Assembly (NCBI RefSeq): GCF_900167415.1
Contig: NZ_FUWU01000037.1
Location: 1-32,785, forward strand
Direction: 5' to 3'
Source: Fibrobacter intestinalis
GTDB taxonomy: Bacteria > Fibrobacterota > Fibrobacteria > Fibrobacterales > Fibrobacteraceae
DNA: 32,785 nt
Below the pieces are notes generated by a model. It did not search any database and was not told where the DNA came from. It saw only the letters and a program-made list of their open reading frames with translations. Below are positions 1-7,907 of this stretch, in pieces (position 1 is the first letter of the stretch; every line of letters begins with the position of its first letter). A program made the translations under genes and the position numbers.

Positions 1-443
1 TTATCGCTCCGGCGAATAGCCACAATAAGGTCGGCGACCACCACCAGAAACTGCTTTCCAATTTCTTTGCGCAGCCGGAAGCGCTGATGAACGGAAAGAC
101 TTTGGATGAAGCTGCGGAAGAACTTCGTGCGGCGGGAAAAACGGAAGAGGAAATCGCATTCCTCGCTCCGCATAAGGTTTTTGAAGGCAATAAGCCGACG
201 AATTCCATTATGATGGATTATGTTTCCCCGGAAACTCTCGGTGCTCTTATCGCCATGTATGAACATAAGATTTTTGTACAAGGCGTGATTTGGAACATCA
301 ACAGTTACGACCAGTGGGGCGTTGAACTCGGCAAGCAGCTGGCAAAGAAAATCCTCCCGGAACTTGCCAAGGACGATGTGGAATTGCATCACGACTCTTC
401 CACGAATGCTTTGATTCGCTGGTACAAAAAGCATCGCGCTTAA
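1..443 (+). CDS. pgi: Glucose-6-phosphate isomerase, C-terminal part (5' end outside window)
   Basis: Interconverts glucose 6-phosphate and fructose 6-phosphate in the cytoplasm. The reading frame is open from the window edge, so the start lies upstream and only about the last 147 residues are seen. The visible part begins with the family's conserved stretch [20 protein letters not shown], followed by [20 protein letters not shown] and the C-terminal PGI signature [18 protein letters not shown], which carries the conserved lysine. The stop is TAA at 441-443 and a hairpin terminator follows. No frameshift is seen. The identification is firm; only the truncation by the window limits it. Confidence 0.97.
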   Translation, partial: IAPANSHNKVGDHHQKLLSNFFAQPEALMNGKTLDEAAEELRAAGKTEEEIAFLAPHKVFEGNKPTNSIMMDYVSPETLGALIAMYEHKIFVQGVIWNINSYDQWGVELGKQLAKKILPELAKDDVELHHDSSTNALIRWYKKHRA

Positions 444-463
444 TAATTAAAAGCGAAAATTTC

Positions 464-500
464 AAAAGGCTGTAATTGGATTGCGGCCTTTTTGTTTTTT
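464..500 (+). terminator. Probable intrinsic terminator after pgi
   Basis: AAAAGGC at 464-470 pairs with GCCTTTT at 486-492, and a T-rich tail (TTTTTGTTTTTT) follows. The stem is short and the loop is about 15 nt, so it is a modest terminator. Its position 20 nt after the pgi stop supports the role. Confidence 0.6.
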
Positions 501-591
501 AACGGCGGATTTTTGTTGTGGAAAAGTCGATGAGATTTTCAAAAATTTTTGAAGGAAAAAGTGAAAAGGAAACTCGGATAATCCTAAAATG

Positions 592-630
592 AAAAAGTCC
601 CGAAGGCGATGGGAGCTTTCGGAACTTTTG
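592..630 (-). terminator. Intrinsic terminator of the rubrerythrin gene
   Basis: AAAAGTCCCGAAGGC (593-607) pairs with GCTTTCGGAACTTTT (615-629) through about 15 positions with one mismatch and one G-T pair. Read on the minus strand it is followed by TTTTTCATTTT. It lies about 20 nt after the stop of the leftward rubrerythrin gene. Confidence 0.75.
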
Positions 631-648
631 AAAAAGTGAATTTTGGAA

Positions 649-1188
649 TTAGTAATTTTCGGCGTTCACTTCAAAGAAGGACTGCGGATGGTTGCAGGTG
701 GGGCAGACTTCGGGAGCCTTGGTGCCGATAACAATGTGCCCGCAGTTGCGGCATTCCCAAACCTTGACTTCGCTCTTTTCAAAAACAGCCGCGGTTTCCA
801 CGTTTTTAAGAAGTGCACGGTAGCGTTCCTCGTGGTGCTTTTCAATGGCTGCGACCAACCGGAATTTTTTGGCGAGGTCCTTGAATCCCTCCGCTTCGGC
901 GGTTTTGGCAAATTCGGCGTACATATCTGTCCACTCGTAATTTTCGCCTTCGGCTGCCGCTTTCAAGTTTTCTGCCGTGTCGCCAATGCCGTTCAATTCC
1001 TTGAACCACAACTTGGCGTGTTCCTTTTCGTTTTCGGCGGTCTTCAAAAAGAGAGCCGCGATTTGTTCAAAGCCGTCCTTTTTGGCGCGGCTGGCAAAGT
1101 AGGTGTACTTGTTGCGGGCTTGGGATTCGCCGGCGAATGCCGCCTGCAAATTCTTTTCGGTTTGTGTACCTGCGTATTTGTTGGCCAT
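649..1188 (-). CDS. Rubrerythrin
   Basis: A cytoplasmic non-haem di-iron peroxidase that protects anaerobes by reducing hydrogen peroxide. The 179-residue product has the classic two-part layout. An N-terminal ferritin-like four-helix domain carries the di-iron ligands, including ExxH pairs at E54/H57 and E116/H119. A C-terminal rubredoxin-like domain carries CxxCG (C146, C149) and CPTCNHPQ (C162, C165) for one iron. Length is near the usual 190. The start MANKYAG was chosen because a strong AAGGAG site lies just upstream (about 1196-1201 on the minus strand). The open frame extends a further 40 codons, but that extension has no family resemblance and would bypass this site. The gene is single, with its own terminator, and fits an obligate anaerobe. 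Confidence 0.95.
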   Translation of the reverse strand: MANKYAGTQTEKNLQAAFAGESQARNKYTYFASRAKKDGFEQIAALFLKTAENEKEHAKLWFKELNGIGDTAENLKAAAEGENYEWTDMYAEFAKTAEAEGFKDLAKKFRLVAAIEKHHEERYRALLKNVETAAVFEKSEVKVWECRNCGHIVIGTKAPEVCPTCNHPQSFFEVNAENY

Positions 1189-1346
1189 TTTGAATCTCCT
1201 TAAAAGAGGTTGAGATAGCTTTAATATAAAAAGATGAAGGCTTTGGGGATTCTTTTCGCGAATAAATTTTGATGCAAAAATCGATTTGTGCAAGGAAGTC
1301 GTATTCAAAGAATTTCTTGGGAGAAGAGTTTTTTATATTGCTGGAA

Positions 1347-1766
1347 ATGGAAAAAGTTGAAGCGATTATTCGGGATTGTGCACCGGCTCTTGTGGATAAT
1401 TTGCCGGTCTTTCAGGAATTGATGACGTTTTTTGGGAAAGAGGCTTTAATCGCGCCTGACTTGCGGGACCTGCGGGATTTTTTGGAATCGGGACGGCGGT
1501 TTCAGGTGGTCAAAATTTCGGAAACATCGCTAATGAAATGCGCCTATGCGCTGGTGGACAATTTTCCGGAATGCTTGGCGGCTCGGGGAATGCTCCGCTA
1601 TTATCGAGTGCCTGGAGCGATGTTCTGGCAAGATGTGGAAAAAGCGGAAAATATCATAGCGAATTCACTGACGATGGATGTCTATGGTTGGAATCCCGAC
1701 GCTTTTACCGGTTTTGAAAAAAGTGGCAGTGATAAATTTGAACTGACGGCGATTCTTTCGGTGTAG
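1347..1766 (+). CDS. Hypothetical protein, about 139 aa
   Basis: I do not recognise this family. The product is soluble, with no signal peptide or membrane segment, and begins MEKVEAIIRDCAPALVDNL. Two segments resemble each other, CAPALVDNLPVF near residue 10 and CAYALVDNFPE near residue 68, which suggests an internal duplication of a helical unit, each with a Cys-Ala-x-Ala-Leu-Val-Asp-Asn core. The frame is open back to a TTG at 1269, but 1269-1346 is AT-rich intergenic-type sequence and the ATG at 1347 is the more natural start. No good ribosome-binding site is visible. Its stop lies two bases from the stop of the convergent dacB-like gene. Coding status is likely; function is unknown. Confidence 0.6.
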   Translation: MEKVEAIIRDCAPALVDNLPVFQELMTFFGKEALIAPDLRDLRDFLESGRRFQVVKISETSLMKCAYALVDNFPECLAARGMLRYYRVPGAMFWQDVEKAENIIANSLTMDVYGWNPDAFTGFEKSGSDKFELTAILSV

Positions 1767-1768
1767 GC

Positions 1769-3952
1769 TTATAGAAATTCAAACAAAATGATTCCCGGAC
1801 ATTTTCCGGTTCCCAACCAGGAGTTTAAGTATTCCAGAAGTTCGTGGTCGAGAACTTTTTTGAACTTGTAGGACGCATCCCGCAGGACAGGTTTTTTCCC
1901 TTTGTCCAGAATCAGAAATCCCGTGTGAAAGGTGTCAAGGGTGTTCCGGCTGCTAATGAAACCGATGCCGCGGACGGTACTTTCTCCCTGCCAAGGAGAA
2001 TCGGCAAATTCAATCGCCTTGTCCAGAGGAAGATAACGCAAATAGAGCTTGGGATCCAATTCCTGATAGTCGATTTTTTTGGATTTGAAAAAATCTTTTT
2101 TGGGAATGGTTCGGATGACCGAAGTGTCGTTCGGCAAAAAAATCTGTTTGGCAAATTTGCCTTCTCCCAGCCAGTCGGCCACAAAATAATGCTTGCGAAA
2201 TGAGTAAGCGGTTTGGCCGTTGATATAGCGGATTTTTTGCAGGGTGCTGAACAGGCTGTCTTCGCTGCTGCTTTTTGCCAGCGCAAGAACGTGCTCTAGA
2301 TAAGTGACGCAATCCAAGGAGTCCGTGTTGATCATGCGCTTGGGTTCTGTCGGATCCAAATAGCCTTCGCCGGTGGGACCTCCCATGCCATAAGGTTTGC
2401 CGAGGAACTTTTCGGAAAAGAACCGGATGCGATTGGAAAGTCCGGTGATGTGTCCGCCTTGCTGAAATAAGTCTTTCATGGTCAAGAGGGAGGAGTAGCC
2501 GTTATTGGCTGCCCTGTAAATGCAGGACCAGACGGAATCCAGAGCGTTGCGGCTGATGTTGTCGGGATTTTTTCCGGTATTGTTTAAAAAGGAGGCGATC
2601 AAGAGCGTATCGCCATCGATTGTCGGCATAAAACCGACAAGTCCATGCGTCTCGTTGATGAATCCGGTTTTAAAGCGGATGCGCCATGCAAATTCCAGAG
2701 TTTGCATACGCTTGCTGCCGCTTCCGACTCCAGGTCCGGCAAAGCTGTTTATATAGTATTTGCCTTTGGGATGCCTAGCCATTGTAGCGAGCAGCTTTGT
2801 TTCGGACGAAGGCTTGATCTTGTTTTTGGGAGAAAGCCCGCAGCCATCAAACAGCACAAAGTCTTCGGGATTTAATTTCCATTTCCTTAAAAATTCCTGA
2901 ACGCCTTTGATGCCGTTTTCCACATTGCCGACTTGGTATTTGGCGGCGGCGAAAATCCGGAACAGGGCTTCGGCGTGTAAGTTCTGACTGCGCTGATTGA
3001 TTTCATCTAAAAAACTGAGAAGCGGAGTTCCCTTAATGGAAATCGAATGCAGTTCCAGTCCGCTGCGGGCAAGAGTATCTAGGACTATGACTAGCCCGCG
3101 ATCTTGAAGGGCTTGCAAAAAGGCTCTTTCAAAGTAAAAGTTAGGATTGCGCACAGGAATGACGATGGCCGCATTTTGCACATTTTTTCCGATGCTTCCC
3201 GAAATTGTGATAACGGGATCATCTGGGTCTAACGCATACCGCCATTTGCGACGATTGCCTTTGTCTGTAATCAGGGAATTGTTTACTCGAACGTAACCGA
3301 CATCGGGTTCCACAACGACCTTTGCCGTATCGCCTTCTTTTTCGCCAGGATAGAGATGGATGAGTGCGCAATTATCGTTGAATATCAAAGGGGTGACTTC
3401 GGCGCCATACCAAGAGAGAAAATAATTGGAACGCCAGTGCTTCGGCTTTCTAGGGCCCGAAAAATACGAAGAATCCAATTCGGTCCGGATAATCAGAGTG
3501 TCGATGTTTTTGGAACGGATGGAATCCGCAAGGCTGTGCAAAATGAAAAAAGGTTCCGTGTAAAATCGCGCAGAGATATTGGGGTCGCCTTCTCCGCGTA
3601 ATCGGATGACTCCGCGGAAAGTCTTTCCCGAAATGCTTCCGGCAAGCTGCATCGACGTTTTGGCTTGATAGTGGAGCGGTAAAAAATCAAGTGCCGCTGC
3701 GGTAGTGACGGTTTTCAGAGTGCTGGCGGGCGTAAAAAAGGAATCGGCTCGGATGGCGGCGATTTGCTTTCCGCTGCGCAAGGAACGGATGGAAAGTCCG
3801 AATTGGGAGCCGGGAACCATAGAGTCGATAATAGTCTGGTAGTCGGCGGGAAAAAGATACGCCTTGGGAATAAACGGTGCGGAATTGGCTGTCGATTTGT
3901 CGGCAAAAACAAAGGCGGCAAATAGCAAAAAGAATAAAAGAATGCGGCTCAT
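1769..3952 (-). CDS. dacB: Secreted D-alanyl-D-alanine carboxypeptidase/endopeptidase (PBP4, family S13) fused to a DUF1460 domain
   Basis: Predicted periplasmic peptidoglycan hydrolase. The chosen start gives MSRILLFFLLFAAFVFA, a clean signal peptide; a GTG at 3979 would add nine residues and disturb it. In about 727 residues the first ~490 are PBP4/DacB-like: the SxxK motif S77-T-L-K80, the SxN motif S322-Q-N324, and K428-T-G, all in the expected order. The last ~230 residues look like DUF1460 (an NlpC/P60-like amidase relative): LDCVTYLEHVLALA with the putative nucleophile C548, then RKHYFVADWLG with a candidate catalytic histidine near residue 588. Ordinary PBP4 proteins end near 480 residues, so this is a fusion of two wall-cutting activities. 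It follows aroA on the same strand and overlaps or nearly abuts its stop. Family assignment of the first half is firm; the second half is from motif memory. Confidence 0.88.
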   Translation of the reverse strand: MSRILLFFLLFAAFVFADKSTANSAPFIPKAYLFPADYQTIIDSMVPGSQFGLSIRSLRSGKQIAAIRADSFFTPASTLKTVTTAAALDFLPLHYQAKTSMQLAGSISGKTFRGVIRLRGEGDPNISARFYTEPFFILHSLADSIRSKNIDTLIIRTELDSSYFSGPRKPKHWRSNYFLSWYGAEVTPLIFNDNCALIHLYPGEKEGDTAKVVVEPDVGYVRVNNSLITDKGNRRKWRYALDPDDPVITISGSIGKNVQNAAIVIPVRNPNFYFERAFLQALQDRGLVIVLDTLARSGLELHSISIKGTPLLSFLDEINQRSQNLHAEALFRIFAAAKYQVGNVENGIKGVQEFLRKWKLNPEDFVLFDGCGLSPKNKIKPSSETKLLATMARHPKGKYYINSFAGPGVGSGSKRMQTLEFAWRIRFKTGFINETHGLVGFMPTIDGDTLLIASFLNNTGKNPDNISRNALDSVWSCIYRAANNGYSSLLTMKDLFQQGGHITGLSNRIRFFSEKFLGKPYGMGGPTGEGYLDPTEPKRMINTDSLDCVTYLEHVLALAKSSSEDSLFSTLQKIRYINGQTAYSFRKHYFVADWLGEGKFAKQIFLPNDTSVIRTIPKKDFFKSKKIDYQELDPKLYLRYLPLDKAIEFADSPWQGESTVRGIGFISSRNTLDTFHTGFLILDKGKKPVLRDASYKFKKVLDHELLEYLNSWLGTGKCPGIILFEFL

Positions 3953-3959
3953 TATTTTA

Positions 3960-5288
3960 TTAGAACTGAATGTTTGCACCCGAAAGGGCTTGCAAATCCT
4001 TCCAGTATTCGGGATAGGTTTTTTGGACGCACTGCGGATTTAAAATGCGAATTTTCTGGTCGGCAGAGATGCCGAATGCGGTAAGGCTCATGCACATCGC
4101 CATACGGTGATCGTTGTAGGTTTCAAAGGTCGCTTCTGAAAATGCCTCTGGCGGTGAGATGGTCATTGAATTTTCTGTCGTGGAAACGGATGCGCCGACT
4201 TTCCGGAGTTCGTTTGCCATAGCGGTCAGACGATCGGTTTCTTTGACTTTCCAACTGCCAATCCCGCGAATGGTGCTTTGGCCTTTGGCGAAAAGGCAAA
4301 GGACGGCTACCGTCATGGCCGCATCGGGAATTGCCGAAAGATCCTTGTCGAGAGTCCGAAGTGGAAATTCTCCGCGACGGCATTCGATAAATCCATTTCC
4401 GTAATGTATTTCGGCTCCCATTTTTTTCAGGACTTCGGCAAAGTAAATGTCACCTTGAATGCTGTTTTTGTCGATGCCGAATAGACGGACGGGACCGTTG
4501 GAAATCGCTGCCGCGGCAAGGGGATAGCTCGCGCTGGAGGCATCGCCTTCAATGGTATAATCGCCCGGGGACACGTATCCCGAATTGGGGATGAAAAATT
4601 TTTGGAAGCCTTCATTTTTTACGTGGGCACCGAATTGCTTCATCATGCGCAGTGTCATTTCGACATAAGGCTTGGAAATGAGTTCGCCATCGACGCAAAT
4701 GGTCAGCGGCGACTTCATGCAGGGGGCGGCTAAAAGAACCGCCGTCAGATACTGGCTGGAAATGTTGCCCTTGATATGCAGAGTCCCGCCATTCAATCCG
4801 TTGGCGTGCAAAATAATCGGCGGAAAACCGTTCTTTTCGGCGTAATCGATGGAGGCTCCGATTTGCGACAAGGCATCGACAAGGTCTCGAATGGGGCGTT
4901 CTTTCATCCGTTCTATGCCGGTAAATAAAAATTTTCCTTTGCCGAGCGACGCCGCTGCGGTCAAAAAACGGATGGACGTCCCCGAATTGCCCACGAAAAT
5001 TTCGGCATGGTTCTGGGGGAAATGCCCGTTTTGCCCGACGACGGTCACTTCCCTAAAATCCGAAGAAAATTCCATTTTTTGCACGCCGAGCTTTTGCAAT
5101 GCCTCGGCCATATATCGGGTGTCGTCGCTCCACAGAAGGCTGTGCAGGCGGGTTTCGCCTTGGGCCATTGCCGCCAGCAGGAGGGCCCTGTTCGTAATGC
5201 TTTTGGAACCGGGCAGCCGGAGTTCCCCTTGGAAAGTTTTCAAACTGGGAATTCCTAAAAAATCCGAATTTAATTGATGTGGAACCAT
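3960..5288 (-). CDS. aroA: 3-phosphoshikimate 1-carboxyvinyltransferase (EPSP synthase)
   Basis: Joins shikimate 3-phosphate and phosphoenolpyruvate in the sixth step of the shikimate pathway (cytoplasm). The 442-residue product has full family length and all the main motifs: LPGSKSITNRALLLAA (catalytic K29, with S30 and R34 contacting substrate), GNSGTSIRFL for PEP binding, ERPIRDLVDAL, EGDASSASYPLAAA, KVKETDRL and YNDHRMAM. The ATG at 5288 is preceded by AT-rich sequence shared with the divergent gene at 5334, so the 45-bp gap probably carries both promoters. No clear ribosome-binding site is visible before this ATG. A second, degenerate member of the same superfamily lies at 27488-28810; this copy is clearly the catalytic one. 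Confidence 0.97.
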   Translation of the reverse strand: MVPHQLNSDFLGIPSLKTFQGELRLPGSKSITNRALLLAAMAQGETRLHSLLWSDDTRYMAEALQKLGVQKMEFSSDFREVTVVGQNGHFPQNHAEIFVGNSGTSIRFLTAAASLGKGKFLFTGIERMKERPIRDLVDALSQIGASIDYAEKNGFPPIILHANGLNGGTLHIKGNISSQYLTAVLLAAPCMKSPLTICVDGELISKPYVEMTLRMMKQFGAHVKNEGFQKFFIPNSGYVSPGDYTIEGDASSASYPLAAAAISNGPVRLFGIDKNSIQGDIYFAEVLKKMGAEIHYGNGFIECRRGEFPLRTLDKDLSAIPDAAMTVAVLCLFAKGQSTIRGIGSWKVKETDRLTAMANELRKVGASVSTTENSMTISPPEAFSEATFETYNDHRMAMCMSLTAFGISADQKIRILNPQCVQKTYPEYWKDLQALSGANIQF

Positions 5289-5333
5289 ATTTGCAAATTT
5301 AGATTATTTTAAAATAGCTAAAAGAGGTGATGA

Positions 5334-5813
5334 ATGAAACAGACAAAGGGTAGTTTGGAAATCCTTCAAAAGTTGTTAGAGTTTGATATGTTTCATCCGC
5401 TTCGGTTAGAGCAGCTGGCCGATATGGAAAAAATGGTTTCCCGCATCGAATTGAATGCGGGCGAGATTCTGCTGGAAGAAGGCATGGTCAGCGGTTGCTT
5501 CTATCTGGTGGAAAAGGGAAATGTGGAAGTCTATTTTTCTGTTCCCGGCCAAAAAGATTATTTGGAAGCGTGCCGTTTAAAAATCGGTTCTCCGGTCGGT
5601 GAAATGGCTTTGCTTGAAGACGATGTCCATTCCGCTCGGGTGGTGGCGAAAAAATCTTCGAGTCTGATTAAAATTGAAAATGAGGCGTTTTTGAATTTTT
5701 GCCGCTTGCATCCCGATGTGGGGTTTGAAGTTATGCGCTATCTGGCAAAGCTGCTCAGTAATCGGCTGCGCTATACCGATCAATTTGTGCGGCACGTTGT
5801 CTCCAAAGACTAG
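5334..5813 (+). CDS. Stand-alone cyclic-nucleotide-binding-fold (cNMP/CAP_ED) protein
   Basis: A 159-residue protein that is essentially one CAP-type sensor domain: beta-roll glycines (NAGEILLEEG near 41-50, LVEKGNVEVYF near 58-68) and a phosphate-binding-cassette-like segment GEMALLEDDVHSARVVAK near 89-106. There is no C-terminal helix-turn-helix, so it is not a CRP-type regulator; the ~25 residues after the fold are helical only. In the cassette the arginine that contacts the cyclic phosphate in CAP is a histidine here (H-S-A), so cAMP binding by the usual contact is doubtful. A good AGAGGTGAT ribosome-binding site precedes the ATG. It lies 28 bp before the thioesterase gene, so co-transcription is likely. 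It may be a signalling or protein-interaction module. Confidence 0.85.
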   Translation: MKQTKGSLEILQKLLEFDMFHPLRLEQLADMEKMVSRIELNAGEILLEEGMVSGCFYLVEKGNVEVYFSVPGQKDYLEACRLKIGSPVGEMALLEDDVHSARVVAKKSSSLIKIENEAFLNFCRLHPDVGFEVMRYLAKLLSNRLRYTDQFVRHVVSKD

Positions 5814-5841
5814 TTTTAATTCAGAATGAAAAAGGGTAAAG

Positions 5842-6591
5842 ATGGAAAAAGAAATTGACGATTATATTTTCCCGATTCGATTTTCGGATTGCGATTCTCG
5901 GAGCCGCTTGCGGGTTTCTGCGTTTTTTGATTTTATGGAAGAAACGGCGATTCTGGATGCCGAAAAAAACGGCTGCGGAATATGGAAGCTTTTGCAGAGC
6001 GGTTATACTTCGGTCATTTCACGGATGAAATTGCGGATCAATCATTTTCCGCACTGGGGTGAAAAACTGCACGTTTCTACGTGGTCTAAATCGGTTGTGG
6101 GAAACAAGGTCCTTCTGCGGGATTACTCCATTCTTGATGAGCGGGAAAATGTGATAGCCGAAGCGACATCGTCTTGGTTGATTGTCAATATCCAGACGGG
6201 ACTTTCCGAAGATTTGGAACGCTTGCCTTTTTTGCCGCAGTTTTATCCGGAAAAAAATGCGCTTTCCGAAAATCTGGAACTTTTGGAACCTCGTGAAAAT
6301 CCTCGGGTGGTTTTGCAGAAAACGGCGTATGATTCGGATATCGATATGAATCGCCACGTGAATAATTGTCGGTATGTGGACTGGGTTTTTGATGCGCTCG
6401 CTTTGGACCCGCTGCTGAAACATCGGGAAGTGCGCTCTGTCCAGTTTAATTATCTGGCGGGGATTTTGCCTGGGGAAACGATTGATTTGGTGCGTTTTGA
6501 AAATTCAAATCATCATGTCTATATTTTTGGCGTGAATGCGCAGGATGCGCAGAAGGTGTATTTTCAGGCTCGCATAGGAATTAGCGGATGA
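5842..6591 (+). CDS. Acyl-ACP thioesterase (FatA/FatB-like)
   Basis: Predicted to hydrolyse acyl-ACP and release free fatty acids in the cytoplasm. The 249-residue length fits the bacterial acyl-ACP thioesterase family (two hot-dog domains). The first half starts with FPIRFSDCDSRSRLRVSAFFDFMEE-like sequence and contains SRMKLRINHFPHWGE. The second half carries the catalytic-region motif DIDMNRHVNNCRYVDW (N170 and H172), which matches the plant and bacterial N-x-HVNN-x-x-Y-x-x-W signature, and then VQFNYLAGILPGE. No signal peptide is present. It follows the cNMP-fold gene closely. In anaerobes such enzymes are thought to adjust membrane fatty acid supply; the exact chain-length preference cannot be read from sequence. 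Confidence 0.9.
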   Translation: MEKEIDDYIFPIRFSDCDSRSRLRVSAFFDFMEETAILDAEKNGCGIWKLLQSGYTSVISRMKLRINHFPHWGEKLHVSTWSKSVVGNKVLLRDYSILDERENVIAEATSSWLIVNIQTGLSEDLERLPFLPQFYPEKNALSENLELLEPRENPRVVLQKTAYDSDIDMNRHVNNCRYVDWVFDALALDPLLKHREVRSVQFNYLAGILPGETIDLVRFENSNHHVYIFGVNAQDAQKVYFQARIGISG

Positions 6592-6691
6592 CGGCAAAAA
6601 TTTTTGGCACGAGATTGTTATTTTTGACGTATCCATTTTTTTGTCGCATCTATGAACTACTGTTTTTTGCACTGCGGCAGGGAGGAACAAA

Positions 6692-7579
6692 GTGAAAGGA
6701 ATCGTACTTGCTGGTGGTTCTGGAACGAGGCTTTATCCACTGACGATGGTAACGAGCAAGCAGCTTTTACCCGTTTATGACAAGCCGATGATTTTTTATC
6801 CGCTATCCATGTTAATGCTTGCAGGCATTCGCGATGTCCTCATCATTTCTACACCGATGGACTTGCCGAATTTTGAACGTCTTTTGGGCGATGGTTCCTC
6901 AATGGGGCTTCGCCTTTCTTACAAGGTGCAGCCGAGTCCCGATGGGCTTGCGCAGGCATTTATTTTGGGCGAGGATTTTATTGGCGACGACTGTTGCGCG
7001 ATGGTTTTAGGCGACAATATCTTTTATGGCAACGGCTTTGGCCCTCTGTTGAAATCCGCTGCGAAAAACGCCGAAGAAAATGGGCGTGCGAGCGTTTTCG
7101 GTTATTATGTGGAAGATCCGGAGCGTTTTGGCGTCGTGGAATTTAACGAAAATGGCAGGGTGATTTCGGTGGAGGAAAAACCGAAAAATCCGAAGAGCAA
7201 TTATGCGATTACGGGACTCTATTTTTATGACAACCGCGTTGTGCAATTTGCAAAAAAGCAAAAGCCGAGTGCTCGCGGGGAACTCGAAATTACCGATTTG
7301 AACCAGATGTATTTGGATAGGGGAGAATTGGATGTAAAATTGCTCGGGCGTGGATTCGCTTGGCTCGATACGGGGACAATGGATAGCCTGATTGATGCGG
7401 GCAATTTTGTAAAAATGATCGAAAACCGTCAGGGCATCCAGATTAGTGCTGTCGAGGAAATCGCTTTTATCAACGGTTGGATTTCTCGGGAAAAACTCTT
7501 GGAAAATGCGACAAAATATGGCAAGTCGCCGTATGGAATGCATTTGAAAAAAGTCGCTGAAGGAAAAATTCGGTATTGA
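6692..7579 (+). CDS. rmlA: Glucose-1-phosphate thymidylyltransferase
   Basis: Makes dTDP-glucose from glucose 1-phosphate and dTTP, the first step to dTDP-rhamnose (cytoplasm). The 295-residue product has full family length and the motifs [16 protein letters not shown] (nucleotide binding, residues 3-18), [45 protein letters not shown] and [10 protein letters not shown]. It starts with GTG at 6692; GGAGG at 6681-6685 with 6-nt spacing decides this start. It is the first gene of the polysaccharide cluster. A TTGACG at 6624-6629 and TATGAA at 6651-6656 might belong to its promoter, but the 21-nt spacing is poor. A 328-bp gap separates it from rmlB, unusual for this pair. Confidence 0.97.
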   Translation: MKGIVLAGGSGTRLYPLTMVTSKQLLPVYDKPMIFYPLSMLMLAGIRDVLIISTPMDLPNFERLLGDGSSMGLRLSYKVQPSPDGLAQAFILGEDFIGDDCCAMVLGDNIFYGNGFGPLLKSAAKNAEENGRASVFGYYVEDPERFGVVEFNENGRVISVEEKPKNPKSNYAITGLYFYDNRVVQFAKKQKPSARGELEITDLNQMYLDRGELDVKLLGRGFAWLDTGTMDSLIDAGNFVKMIENRQGIQISAVEEIAFINGWISREKLLENATKYGKSPYGMHLKKVAEGKIRY

Positions 7580-7907
7580 AAAGATCTGGCTTATAAAGGG
7601 AAGAATCTTGTTTGTTGGGAGCATCAAAAAGGTAGATGAAGTTTGTCGGGCAAATAGGCTAGACATAGCATTATATGATGTTGAAATAACAAGCATTTTG
7701 CCTTTCAAAGAAAACTTTTAATTTAGCGAAGAAATGGTTTTTGCTTGAACCCGTATTTGGAATACGGGGGTGAGCAATCTATGAAATGGAGGAAACGAAA
7801 AAAACTTTCTCCGGTCGAAATGAGGGGTGTTAAAATGCCTATTGCTTTGCGCGAATAAATTTTGCTCCTCTCCGGCATACGTTTTAAAATTATGTATCTT
7901 TCCACCT
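7580..7907 (+). other. Gap between rmlA and rmlB with a strong hairpin and a short codon-like relic
   Basis: No credible gene fills this 328-bp stretch. An open frame from a TTG at 7608 to TAA at 7719-7721 encodes only about 37 residues (LFVGSIKKVDEVCRANRLDI and onward), which could be a relic of a lost gene. A strong hairpin lies at 7741-7777: CCCGTATT (7750-7757), loop TGG, AATACGGG (7761-7768), with outer arms TTGCT and AGCAA. It lacks a T-run on the plus strand, so it is not a standard terminator. AT-rich sequence just before the rmlB start (TTTTAAAATTATGTAT) may hold a promoter. The region therefore probably splits the rml genes into two transcription units. Confidence 0.5.

Noticed and set aside
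649-1203. Plus-strand open frame of about 186 codons opposite rubrerythrin
   Set aside because: It is the complement of a clear rubrerythrin gene, with no ribosome-binding site or family resemblance.
3690-3952. Possible longer start for the PBP4 fusion at GTG 3979
   Set aside because: It would place nine polar residues before the signal peptide; the ATG at 3952 fits better.
6594-6607. CAAAAATTTTTG palindrome after the thioesterase gene
   Set aside because: Purely A/T arms and no loop; too weak for a terminator and likely chance in AT-rich DNA.
7007-7708. Minus-strand open frame of about 233 codons opposite rmlA
   Set aside because: It is antisense to a complete rmlA and its residues show no domain; long frames on the opposite strand are expected with this codon use.
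7608-7721. Short open frame after rmlA with a TTG start and AAGGGA upstream
   Set aside because: Only ~37 codons, no recognised family and no downstream partner. Kept as a possible relic within the gap description, not as a gene.
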